9,623 bases of DNA, from contig CAJUIO010000121.1 of the NCBI GenBank assembly GCA_910586025.1, forward strand, positions 1-9,623, in the 5' to 3' direction. The notes under the pieces were generated by a model. The model did no database searches. It was not told the DNA's origin and worked only from the letters and a program-made list of their open reading frames with translations. Both the position numbers and the translations under genes were made by a program. The stretch comes from an uncultured Lachnospiraceae bacterium. GTDB taxonomy: Bacteria; Bacillota; Clostridia; Lachnospirales; Lachnospiraceae. Positions 1-6,651 of this stretch are shown here, piece after piece. How positions within the stretch are numbered: position 1 is the first letter of the stretch; every line of letters starts with the position of its first letter.

Positions 1-1784
1 GCATTGTGACAGGGCGCATAACCCGCAAGAGAACAGGCCAGCCTGCCATAGCCCTTGGTATAAGCGTTTACTTCTCTCTGGTAATCCCTCATGGAGCTCA
101 CCGGAGCCGTCCCGGTAAGCACCGCGGCCGCACCGTCCCGCTCCGCCAGGGCAAAGCTTCCGTGAAGCCTCTCCATATCCGTCATGGCCCGTCCGATCAT
201 TTCCTCCGGCACCTCCAGCCGGAACTCGTAGACAGGCTCCAGAAGCACGGACTGCGCCTCCATCAGTCCCTGTCTCACAGCCCGGTAGGTTGCCTGTCTG
301 AAGTCACCGCCTTCCGTGTGCTTCAGATGCGCTCTCCCCGAAACCAGAGTGATCTTCATATCCGTTATGGGAGAGCCCGTGAGCACTCCCCTGTGTTCCT
401 TCTCTTCCAGATGAGTGAGAACAAGCCTCTGCCAGTTTCTCGCCAGAATATCCTCACTGCAGGCGGACGCAAAGCTAAGACCGCTGCCAGGCTCTCCCGG
501 CTCCAGCACAAGATGCACCTCCGCATAGTGCCGCAGCGGTTCGAAATGACCCACGCCCTCCACCCGGTCCGCAATAGTCTCCTTGTAGACTATCCTCCCC
601 GTCCCGAAGGAAACCCGAAGTCCGAACCTGTCATGGATCACGCTGGTCAGAACCTCAATCTGCACCTGCCCCATCACCTTTACCTGAATTTCCCCGGTCT
701 CCTCCTCAAAGGAGATGCGGAGCATGGGATCCTCCTCCGAAAGCTCCATAAGTCTTGGCAGAAAAAGAGCCGGATCACTGCCCTCCGGAAGCTCCATGCA
801 GTAGCTTAGGACCGGTTCCAGCACAGGGACGGGAAGAGCCCCCTCCCTGCCAAGCCCGGTTCCCGGAAGCGTAAAGGAAAGCCCCGTCACGGCGCAGACG
901 CTTCCGGCAGGAGCCTCCGATACGGCCTCAAACCGCTCCCCGGAATAGATCCGGATCTGATTTACCTTTTCCTGCTCTCCCCCGCCCGAGGCGATCAGCT
1001 GCCTGGCCTGCAGACAGCCTCCCGTGATCTTCATGTGGGTAAGACGGTTTCCCTGCGCATCCCTTGTAATCTTAAAAACCCTGGCCCCGAATTCCCCCGG
1101 ATATTCCGGAACCGTACAAAGCTCCCGGATTCCTTCCAGGAATTCCGTGACGCCTTCCATTCTGAGCGCCGAGCCGAAAAAGCAGGGAAAAACCTTCCTT
1201 GCCGCAATCATTCTCCTGATCTGATCCCTTCCGATACATCCCTCCTCCAGAAAAAGGGAGAGCGCTTCCTCGTCGCAAAGGGCCAGGTTTTCCAGAAAGC
1301 CCTTCTCCTCCTGACCGGAGAAGTCAACACATCCTCCGTCCAGCTTTCCGGTAAGCTCCTCCATCAGGGCCTCTGCGTCCGTTCCCGGCTGGTCCATCTT
1401 ATTCACAAACACAAACACCGGTATCCGATACCTTGCAAGAAGCCGCCACAAAGTCGCGGTATGGCCCTGTACACCGTCCGCTCCGCCAACTACCAGCACC
1501 GCGGCATCCAGAACCTGCAAGGTGCGCTCCGCCTCCGCCGAAAAATCCACGTGTCCCGGCGTATCCAGCAGCGTGATCTGCAGATCCTGATACGTGATGA
1601 GAGCCTGCTTGGAAAAAATCGTGATCCCTCTCTCCCTCTCAAGCTCATAATGATCCAGAAAGGCATCCCCGTTATCGACTCTCCCCGCCCGGCGGATCTG
1701 TCCTCCAAGGTACAGCATGGCCTCGGACAGGGTGGTTTTTCCCGCATCCACATGGGCGAGGATTCCCAACGTCAAACGCTTCAT
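1..1784 (-). CDS. TetM/TetO-like translation-factor GTPase (EF-G superfamily), 3' end outside window
   Basis: The 594 visible codons are open to the left edge, so the C-terminus is missing. The G domain is intact: P-loop AHVDAGKT (residues 10-17), switch I RGIT (52-55), DTPGHVDF (74-81), NKMD (128-131) and GSA (204-206). Beta-barrel and EF-G-like domains III-IV follow, so this is a ribosome-binding GTPase closer to the ribosomal protection proteins (Tet(M), about 640 aa) than to EF-G. The loop that in Tet(M) reads YSPVSTPADFR and pushes tetracycline off the 30S subunit reads AHLKHTEGGDFR here (485-496), so drug resistance should not be assumed. A role as an alternative ribosome-acting GTPase is inference. 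The ATG lies one base after the TGA of the fructokinase gene (TGACATG), which suggests translational coupling. It is the last visible gene of the operon that starts near 3667. Confidence 0.85.
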   Translation of the reverse strand, partial: MKRLTLGILAHVDAGKTTLSEAMLYLGGQIRRAGRVDNGDAFLDHYELERERGITIFSKQALITYQDLQITLLDTPGHVDFSAEAERTLQVLDAAVLVVGGADGVQGHTATLWRLLARYRIPVFVFVNKMDQPGTDAEALMEELTGKLDGGCVDFSGQEEKGFLENLALCDEEALSLFLEEGCIGRDQIRRMIAARKVFPCFFGSALRMEGVTEFLEGIRELCTVPEYPGEFGARVFKITRDAQGNRLTHMKITGGCLQARQLIASGGGEQEKVNQIRIYSGERFEAVSEAPAGSVCAVTGLSFTLPGTGLGREGALPVPVLEPVLSYCMELPEGSDPALFLPRLMELSEEDPMLRISFEEETGEIQVKVMGQVQIEVLTSVIHDRFGLRVSFGTGRIVYKETIADRVEGVGHFEPLRHYAEVHLVLEPGEPGSGLSFASACSEDILARNWQRLVLTHLEEKEHRGVLTGSPITDMKITLVSGRAHLKHTEGGDFRQATYRAVRQGLMEAQSVLLEPVYEFRLEVPEEMIGRAMTDMERLHGSFALAERDGAAAVLTGTAPVSSMRDYQREVNAYTKGYGRLACSLAGYAPCHN

Positions 1785-1785
1785 G

Positions 1786-2664
1786 TCAGCCCAGCTCTTC
1801 TTTTGCGCGTCTTCCCAGTTCCAGGCATCCCATGATTCCCTGATTATCATTCAGGCTTGCAGGCACAATATAGCAGTCCATATCGCTCAGCTCCTCTGTC
1901 TTGAGATAGCCGTTCAGCATTTCCGTCACATAGCCGCGGATCATGGGAAAGAGCTGCAGCTGATGCATTACCCCGCCGCCCAGGATGATGAGCTCCGGAG
2001 ACAGGGTAAGAATATAGCCCGTAAGCGCCTGGGCGATGTAATATGCTTCCAGATCCCATACCTCCTGTCTGTCCTTTAAGGCCACGGCATCCTGTCCCCA
2101 TCTGGCCTTTATGGCCGGTCCAGCGGCAAGCCCTTCCAGACAGTTCCTGTGGTAGGGACATGTCCCCTCAAAGGTATCGCTGCTCCTCTTTTGAATCAGC
2201 ACATGTCCGGCTTCCGGATGCAGCATACCGTGCAGGAGCTTTCCTTCAATATAAATTCCCGCTCCCACACCCGTTCCGATGGTAATATAAATAACGCAGC
2301 TTTTCCCTTTTGCCTGACCGAAGGTGACCTCTCCCAGGACAGAGCCGTTTACATCCGTGTCAAACCCCACCGGGCAGCCCAGAGCCTCCTCAAAGGCTCC
2401 CACGATGTTGTAATCCGCCCATGCCAGCTTGGGAGTGCTCGTAATGTAACCGTAGGTTTTGGAATTCCTGTCCGGGTCAATGGGGCCAAAGCACCCGATT
2501 CCCAGGGCCTCCACCTTCTTTTCCTTAAAATAGGAAATCATCTCCGGGACCGTGGTCTCCGGTGTCCTGGTGGGGATGGAAATCTGCTCGAAAATTTCCC
2601 CCTTCTCGTTACCGACAGCACACACCATCTTGGTGCCTCCCGCTTCCAATGCTCCTAATATCAT
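1786..2664 (-). CDS. ROK-family fructokinase (YdhR/GmuE-like)
   Basis: A cytoplasmic sugar kinase of 292 aa, the usual length for the Bacillus YdhR/GmuE fructokinase branch, which transfers phosphate from ATP to the 6-OH of fructose. Visible motifs in order: the phosphate-binding EAGGTK (7-12), DTDVN with the likely catalytic base Asp104, the GTGVGAG adenosine/phosphate loop (130-136), HPEAGH (149-154), and the zinc site CPYHRNC (Cys169, His172, Cys175, with His154 as the fourth ligand), then EGLAAGPAI. These match the fructokinase branch closely, more so than the glucokinase branch or the NagC-type repressors, and no N-terminal helix-turn-helix is present. The ATG is preceded by GAGAGGAGA at good spacing and lies 17 nt after the SH3b gene, so it is the second gene of the operon. 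The exact sugar (fructose against mannose or another hexose) is not proved by sequence alone. Confidence 0.93.
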   Translation of the reverse strand: MILGALEAGGTKMVCAVGNEKGEIFEQISIPTRTPETTVPEMISYFKEKKVEALGIGCFGPIDPDRNSKTYGYITSTPKLAWADYNIVGAFEEALGCPVGFDTDVNGSVLGEVTFGQAKGKSCVIYITIGTGVGAGIYIEGKLLHGMLHPEAGHVLIQKRSSDTFEGTCPYHRNCLEGLAAGPAIKARWGQDAVALKDRQEVWDLEAYYIAQALTGYILTLSPELIILGGGVMHQLQLFPMIRGYVTEMLNGYLKTEELSDMDCYIVPASLNDNQGIMGCLELGRRAKEELG

Positions 2665-2681
2665 GATCTTTCTCCTCTCAC

Positions 2682-3632
2682 TTATTTATTTTTCAGCCGC
2701 TCGATCTCTTCCTGCAGCTCCTCCAGCTTCTTCATTGCCTTGACAAGGTCGTCAGCATGCTCCTTCCTGGCTACGGTCTTCGTATCCTCCAGCTCCTTCT
2801 TCTTAAGATAATCCGTGACGTAATCCGGCTGAGCCAGAGGCTCATCCTCAAAATATTTGGGATCTATATGCAGCTGATAATCTTCCTCCCTGATAATGAT
2901 GGTTCTGGCCTCCTCGGGCTGGGCCGCCTTTGGCTCCTCCTGCGTCTGCCCGGTCTGCTGCGCCGGATCCTCCCCGTCCGCTCCCGCCTTCTTGTCCTCC
3001 CGTCTGACCATCCGGGCCTTTTCCGCCTTTTTGGAATTTGAGCTCTTTCTTTTCTCCTCCTCGTTTTCCTGAAGGCTCGCCTGAAGAAGGCTGCGCAGAA
3101 TCAGGACAATCATTGCCAGGATCACGGCCACAATCACCACGATGGCGGCAAGCCTTATGTAGCCCCAGTCTATCCCGTCCGCATGCTCCTCCCTCTGCGG
3201 CTCCTGGTCCTCCTGTTCATCAGCCGGCTCCCTGACATCCTCCGCCTCGTCCTCCGCCTCCGGCTCTCCTGTTTCCTCCGGGGGCGGTGTCATAGCCGGT
3301 TCTTCCTCCACCACTCTTATGTAATCGCCATAGACGAAACCGGGCCGGCCCTCAAACGTAATCTGATACCATTCATCAGCGGTTTTGCCGCTTATGGGAA
3401 CAAGCTCCCTTTCCCTGACAGTCCCGATCACCTCATAAGCCGTCGAGGGTCCCTCCCGCACAAACACATCGCTGACTATTTCCCCCTGCGCCGTCATTTC
3501 TGTTATATTTACGGTTTCCTCCATGTTGTCCGGCACAGGCTCCGCCTCTGCTGCTTTTACCGCTATGGGAGATGCCCACAGACAAAGAGCCATGACTGCC
3601 GCAGCATATTTCAAAGTGAATTTTCTCTTCAT
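2682..3632 (-). CDS. Exported SH3b domain protein with one membrane helix and cytoplasmic coiled coil
   Basis: A 316-aa protein with a clear layout but no recognised named homologue. From the ATG: a signal peptide (basic MKRK start, hydrophobic core, likely cleavage after VKA near residue 27), a bacterial SH3 (SH3b) domain at about 53-108 with VREGPSTAYEVIGTV and WYQITFEGRPGFV, a Pro/Glu/Asp-rich linker (about 110-152), one membrane helix (about 160-181), a strongly charged tail and a C-terminal Glu/Lys coiled coil (about 270-314). SH3b domains usually bind cell wall peptides, so the outer part probably touches peptidoglycan and the tail sits in the cytoplasm. If the signal sequence is not cleaved the protein has two helices. 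An in-frame TTG at 3638 could also start it, since an AAAGGGA at suitable distance favours TTG slightly; I prefer ATG because MKRKF opens a normal signal peptide. It is the first gene of the operon. Confidence 0.85.
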   Translation of the reverse strand: MKRKFTLKYAAAVMALCLWASPIAVKAAEAEPVPDNMEETVNITEMTAQGEIVSDVFVREGPSTAYEVIGTVRERELVPISGKTADEWYQITFEGRPGFVYGDYIRVVEEEPAMTPPPEETGEPEAEDEAEDVREPADEQEDQEPQREEHADGIDWGYIRLAAIVVIVAVILAMIVLILRSLLQASLQENEEEKRKSSNSKKAEKARMVRREDKKAGADGEDPAQQTGQTQEEPKAAQPEEARTIIIREEDYQLHIDPKYFEDEPLAQPDYVTDYLKKKELEDTKTVARKEHADDLVKAMKKLEELQEEIERLKNK

Positions 3633-3673
3633 AATCAAAATACTTTCAGTCCCTTTATCTTTGTGTTTCTGAA

Positions 3674-3708
3674 ATTATAACATGATTTTTGCTTTCCGTC
3701 CATGTCAA
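3674..3708 (-). promoter_or_regulatory. Promoter of the SH3b-fructokinase-GTPase operon
   Basis: On the minus strand a perfect extended -10, TGTTATAAT, occupies 3682-3674. The hexamer at 17 bp is TGGACG (3702-3697, 4 of 6 matches). A perfect TTGACA lies directly upstream of it (3708-3703) but would need a 23-bp spacer. Predicted transcription start is near 3667, leaving a 5' leader of about 30-35 nt. The extended TG motif probably compensates for the weak -35. Confidence 0.7.
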
Positions 3709-3790
3709 AGAGCCTTTCGTCAAAACGCCCGCTATATAGTCCGAATATTTTGTGCATAACGCTGAATTTTCTTACTTTTTTATGTTTAAG

Positions 3791-3820
3791 ATGACAATTA
3801 CCAAAAATTTTTGTTATACT
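3791..3820 (+). promoter_or_regulatory. Promoter of the carD-like gene
   Basis: ATGACA (3791-3796, 5 of 6 to TTGACA), an 18-bp spacer and TATACT (3815-3820) preceded by TG at 3812-3813, forming an extended -10. Predicted start of transcription is close to 3827, exactly where the AAGGAGG ribosome binding site (3827-3833) begins, so the leader would be only about 13 nt. The remaining intergenic DNA between the two divergent promoters (about 3709-3790) is AT-rich and I see no further site in it. Confidence 0.6.
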
Positions 3821-3839
3821 GTTAATAAGGAGGTATATT

Positions 3840-4355
3840 ATGTTTACAACAGGTGACCATGTAGTATGTGGAAATAATGGGATTTGCACTGTACAGGACA
3901 TTACCACGCTGAATATTTCCGGAGTTGACAAAAGCAGAAAATATTATCTTTTAAAGCCTGTTTTCCTCTCCGCCAGCACCGTGTATATTCCTGTAGACAC
4001 AGCCGACCAGGTTATGAGAAAAGCAGTTTCCAGAGAGGAAGCCATTACTTTTATCCATTCGATTCCAAGCATTCCCCTGATTCCTCTTGACAACGAAAAA
4101 ACGATTGAAAAGACCTACAAGGAGTACATGCACCAAAACAGCTGTGAAGCCTGGCTTATGCTGATCAAGACCATTTATCTCCGAAAAGAAAAAAGAATTT
4201 TGAAGGGCTGCAAGGTAACGGCCGTGGACAGCCGGTACTTCAAGCAGGCCGAGGATTTCCTTTACAGCGAGCTGTCCGTGGCGCTCGATCTGCCCCGGGG
4301 CGAGGTAAAGGACTTTATCTGTGAGACCATCGGGAAATTTGCCGGTAATGCGTGA
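3840..4355 (+). CDS. CarD/CdnL-family transcriptional regulator
   Basis: A 171-aa protein with the CarD_CdnL_TRCF fold. The N-terminal RNA polymerase interaction domain (about 1-55) opens with MFTTGDHVVCGNNGICTVQD and ends with the YLLKPVFLSASTVYIPVD strands typical of the family, the module also found in Mfd, which binds the beta-subunit protrusion. A helical C-terminal half (about 56-171) follows; in the family it contacts the upstream edge of the transcription bubble. Mycobacterial CarD has an Asn-Trp wedge at the start of this domain; the aligned place here reads DNEKT (84-88) without Trp, and the only Trp is at 105. The ATG follows AAGGAGG with a 6-nt spacer. The gene stands alone between its own promoter and terminator and is divergent from the SH3b operon. 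The first two thirds are visibly more AT-rich than the last third. Global adjustment of housekeeping promoters is the family role; targets here are unknown. Confidence 0.9.
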   Translation: MFTTGDHVVCGNNGICTVQDITTLNISGVDKSRKYYLLKPVFLSASTVYIPVDTADQVMRKAVSREEAITFIHSIPSIPLIPLDNEKTIEKTYKEYMHQNSCEAWLMLIKTIYLRKEKRILKGCKVTAVDSRYFKQAEDFLYSELSVALDLPRGEVKDFICETIGKFAGNA

Positions 4356-4375
4356 CTTGGCCGATGGATTATGTT

Positions 4376-4420
4376 AAAAATACTGCGGCGGGCAGGAAGC
4401 AATCTGCGGCAGTATTTTTT
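4376..4420 (+). terminator. Rho-independent terminator after carD-like gene
   Basis: AAAAATACTGC (4376-4386) pairs perfectly with GCAGTATTTTT (4409-4419). The 22-nt interior contains a further GCAG/CTGC pairing (4392-4395 with 4404-4407). The downstream strand ends in a run of six T (4415-4420). It lies 20 nt after the stop codon. Confidence 0.85.
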
Positions 4421-4443
4421 GTGTTCGGAAAAGCTTTTAACAC

Positions 4444-4472
4444 TTGAATTTTTCAGGATTTTGGAGTAAAAT
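4444..4472 (+). promoter_or_regulatory. Promoter of the OFA-family transporter gene
   Basis: TTGAAT (4444-4449, 4 of 6), a 17-bp spacer and TAAAAT (4467-4472, 5 of 6). Transcription would begin near 4479 with a leader of about 65 nt. A TTGACC at 4484-4489 also looks like a -35 but has only a poor -10 (TATCGG at 4507-4512) behind it. Confidence 0.5.
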
Positions 4473-4500
4473 ATCAAAGGTTATTGACCAAATAATAAAA

Positions 4501-4521
4501 TGTAATTATCGGAAGATTACA
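4501..4521. promoter_or_regulatory. Possible operator: TGTAAT-N9-ATTACA dyad
   Basis: A perfect 6-bp inverted repeat, TGTAAT (4501-4506) and ATTACA (4516-4521), separated by 9 bp. It lies between the predicted transcription start and the ribosome binding site of the transporter gene, a place where a dimeric repressor could block elongation. No regulator gene adjoins it, so the factor is unknown. A 6-bp dyad in AT-rich DNA can occur by chance. Confidence 0.35.
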
Positions 4522-4543
4522 GAAACGAAGGGAAGAGAGGATC

Positions 4544-5851
4544 ATGAATAACAAACAAAACAAATGGATTTGCGCCGCAATTCCGGCGCTTCTGCTTCAC
4601 TGCAGTATCGGTACGGTATACTGCTGGTCTATTTTCAGTCAGGAAATCGCTGACTATATCGGCTTTTCCAAGGGTGCGACAGAATGGGCGTTCAGCTTCG
4701 CAATCTTCTTTTTGGGAATGTCCGCGGCATTTTTGGGAAATATTGTGGAAAAGGATATACATATGTCCTCCCGCATTGCGGCGATCTGCTTTGCGGCGGG
4801 AATGGCAGGCACCGGATTTTTCATTTACTATGGCGGACAGCACCAGCACAGTCTCATCTCCCTGATCGGCATTTATATCTGCTATGGCTTCATCATGGGA
4901 ATCGGACTGGGTACCGGATATCTTTCCCCGGTAAAGACCCTGATGCTCTGGTTTTCCGATAAAAAAGGTCTTGCGACCGGTCTTGCCGTGGCAGGCTTTG
5001 GTGCCGCAAAGGCAATCGCGAGCCCCATTATGCAGGCGCTTCTGGATAATCTGGGAGAGGGCGGCATCTACAAAATGTTCTTTATTCTCGCATGTGTTTA
5101 CTTTGTGATGATGTTTGCGGGACACCTGCTGTTAAAGAAGCCGGAAGGATGGCACGAGCCTCAGAAAAAGGAAAAGGGGCAGAGCATTCTCTCCGTCATC
5201 AAGACAAGGCCCGTTACCAACTATATCGGTATCTGGCTGATGTTCTATATCAATATCACCTGCGGCCTTGCGCTGATTTCACAGGAAAAAATGATCGTGA
5301 AATGTATCGGGCTTGCCGGAGTGGTAGGAATTATTTCCACCGTATCCGCAGTTTTCAATGCGGGCGGTCGTCTTGGCTTTTCCGCATGGGCGGATACCAT
5401 GAAGGACAGAAACACCATTTACAGACTGATTTTCGTGCTCTCCATCGCATTTACCGGACTGGTTATTCTGACCGGCGGCATTAAGAACGGACAGGGAAAC
5501 ACCTTGCTGATCGTGCTTGTACTGGGTCTGATTTTCGTTGTCAATGCCGGTTACGGCGGCGGGTTCTCCAACGTGCCCACACTGCTCTCCGATCATTACG
5601 GCATGGGCAGCATCAGCGCAATCCATGGAATCACGCTGTCCGCATGGGCTTTTGCAGGTCTGACCGGAAACCAGGTTGCAAACCTGATCGTAAACAGTAC
5701 CGGCGAATTCATACAGGATTCCCACGGAAACAGCATTAATCCGGTTGGCTATCAGAACGTGCTGTATCTGACCATCGTTCTCTATATTGCGGCGCTGCTG
5801 ATCAGCCTCTTCCTGGTACATCCTTCCAAGACAGACGCAAAAAAAGCTTAA
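4544..5851 (+). CDS. OFA-family major facilitator transporter
   Basis: A 435-aa inner-membrane protein with 12 predicted helices and a central cytoplasmic loop (about 198-222, KKPEGWHEPQKKEKGQ), matching the oxalate/formate antiporter (OFA) branch of the MFS. Family marks include the N-terminal ALLLHCSIGTVYCWSIF (16-31), GIGLGTGYLSPV (119-130), ATGLAVAGFG (144-153) and NAGGRLGFSAWAD (272-284) with Arg276 in helix 8. OFA members move small carboxylates, but the substrate cannot be read here. In the oxalate carrier OxlT helix 11 carries an essential Lys in a YTAKA-like motif; the corresponding stretch here reads LSAWA (365-369), so oxalate is unlikely. The start is supported by GAGAGGATC directly before ATG. 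The gene is monocistronic, with its own promoter and a strong terminator. Confidence 0.9.
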   Translation: MNNKQNKWICAAIPALLLHCSIGTVYCWSIFSQEIADYIGFSKGATEWAFSFAIFFLGMSAAFLGNIVEKDIHMSSRIAAICFAAGMAGTGFFIYYGGQHQHSLISLIGIYICYGFIMGIGLGTGYLSPVKTLMLWFSDKKGLATGLAVAGFGAAKAIASPIMQALLDNLGEGGIYKMFFILACVYFVMMFAGHLLLKKPEGWHEPQKKEKGQSILSVIKTRPVTNYIGIWLMFYINITCGLALISQEKMIVKCIGLAGVVGIISTVSAVFNAGGRLGFSAWADTMKDRNTIYRLIFVLSIAFTGLVILTGGIKNGQGNTLLIVLVLGLIFVVNAGYGGGFSNVPTLLSDHYGMGSISAIHGITLSAWAFAGLTGNQVANLIVNSTGEFIQDSHGNSINPVGYQNVLYLTIVLYIAALLISLFLVHPSKTDAKKA

Positions 5852-5876
5852 CGGTTTGAAGTCAAAATGATAAAAG

Positions 5877-5912
5877 AACAGGCGGTTTTGAAATAATCAA
5901 AACCGCCTGTTT
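5877..5912. terminator. Bidirectional terminator between convergent genes
   Basis: A perfect 15-bp stem, AACAGGCGGTTTTGA (5877-5891) with TCAAAACCGCCTGTT (5897-5911), and a 5-nt AATAA loop. On the plus strand it ends in TTT and a T-rich tail; on the minus strand it is followed by TTCTTTTATC. It sits 25 nt after the transporter stop and about 70 nt after the histidine phosphatase stop, so it can serve both. The rest of 5912-5981 shows nothing else. Confidence 0.9.
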
Positions 5913-5981
5913 CTGTCTGTATCAACATAACGAATTCCCCTGCAAGGAAGCTGCCGCCTAATCATCTTTTTCAGAATCTAT

Positions 5982-6572
5982 CTATAGGATTTTCCGGGCG
6001 AGAATCCTCATCATATCCTCTCCCAGCTCCACAAGCTCGGTGTTTTTCGTTTTAAAGTTCTTCGCCATATCTTCAAAGGGCTTCTCATTCAGATAGGACA
6101 GCAGCGTCATGATCACCGCGCTGTGGGTCACCACAAGACAGGCTTCTCCACTCTCACTGGCCGCTTTCCGTATAGCCGGCACCACTCTGTGAAGGAGCTG
6201 CTCATAGGACTCTCCGCCAGGCGGAATCTGGTAACGCCTGTTCACATACCATTTCCCGTATTCTCCCAGGAACTTCTCCCGGACCTGCGGCCAGGTATAA
6301 CCCTCCCACTCTCCCATGTTGATCTCGTGGACACCCTCAAGAACCCGAATCTCAATGCCAAGATCCTGACCCGCGATCTCCGCCGTCTCCTTTGCCCGCG
6401 CCATATGACTTGTGTAGATCCTGTCAAGCAAAAGTCCCTTTTCCCTGACGGCACCGGAAAGCTCCCTTGCCTGTTTCCGTCCATTCTCATTCAGAGGTAT
6501 ATCTGTCTGTCCCTGGATCCTGCTGGACAGATTCCAGTCCGTCTCCCCATGCCTAACCAAGTATATTTTCAT
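5982..6572 (-). CDS. Histidine phosphatase family protein (phosphoglycerate mutase-like)
   Basis: A 196-aa cytoplasmic enzyme of the histidine phosphatase superfamily (branch 1). The RHGETDWN box (7-14) supplies the phospho-accepting His8 and Arg7; Arg59 in SHMARAKETA binds phosphate; Glu83 in HEINMGEWEG is the general acid/base; His150 in VVTHSAVI completes the pocket. The length, near 200 aa, fits the broad-specificity phosphatases and CobC-type enzymes, shorter than the roughly 230-250 aa of true cofactor-dependent phosphoglycerate mutase, so a phosphatase is more likely than a mutase. No cobalamin genes adjoin it, so an alpha-ribazole phosphatase role has no context support. The ATG follows an AAGGG close upstream. 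It lies 79 nt downstream of the ABC permease gene on the same strand and could be read from that operon or from a weak promoter in the gap. Confidence 0.92.
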   Translation of the reverse strand: MKIYLVRHGETDWNLSSRIQGQTDIPLNENGRKQARELSGAVREKGLLLDRIYTSHMARAKETAEIAGQDLGIEIRVLEGVHEINMGEWEGYTWPQVREKFLGEYGKWYVNRRYQIPPGGESYEQLLHRVVPAIRKAASESGEACLVVTHSAVIMTLLSYLNEKPFEDMAKNFKTKNTELVELGEDMMRILARKIL

Positions 6573-6616
6573 AAACCCTTATTTCCTTTCCTGCCTTACC
6601 TGCGCTCCCTCCTTTC

Positions 6617-6625
6617 ATTTTATCA
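6617..6625 (-). promoter_or_regulatory. Weak candidate promoter for the phosphatase gene
   Basis: An extended -10-like TGATAAAAT (6625-6617, minus strand) lies in the gap between the ABC permease and phosphatase genes. The hexamer 17 bp upstream, TAGGAA, is a poor -35. There is no obvious terminator in this gap, so read-through from the ABC operon is also possible. Confidence 0.3.
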
Positions 6626-6651
6626 CAACTCCCGTCTTTTTCCTATCTATT

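Noticed and set aside
6..809. Long plus-strand open frame (about 267 codons)
   Set aside because: It is antisense to the TetM-like GTPase gene, with no ribosome binding site or recognisable domain. The minus-strand frame carries all GTPase motifs.
1035..1835. Plus-strand open frame of about 266 codons
   Set aside because: It is a shadow of the GTPase gene with biased, low-complexity composition (many Arg, Pro, Ser) and no family features.
3635..3931. Minus-strand frame crossing the divergent promoter region
   Set aside because: It covers both promoters and the start of the CarD-like gene, contains no recognisable domain and has no ribosome binding site.
4356..4543. Riboswitch or structured leader before the transporter gene
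   Set aside because: The leader is only about 65 nt and AT-rich. Apart from the 6-bp dyad and the preceding gene's terminator, no recognised aptamer fold is visible.
4517..5125. Minus-strand open frame opposite the transporter gene
   Set aside because: It lies wholly or nearly wholly within a well-supported 12-helix transporter on the other strand and has no start signal or domain.
5279..5821. Second minus-strand open frame opposite the transporter gene
   Set aside because: Same reason: it is the reverse-strand image of conserved membrane segments.
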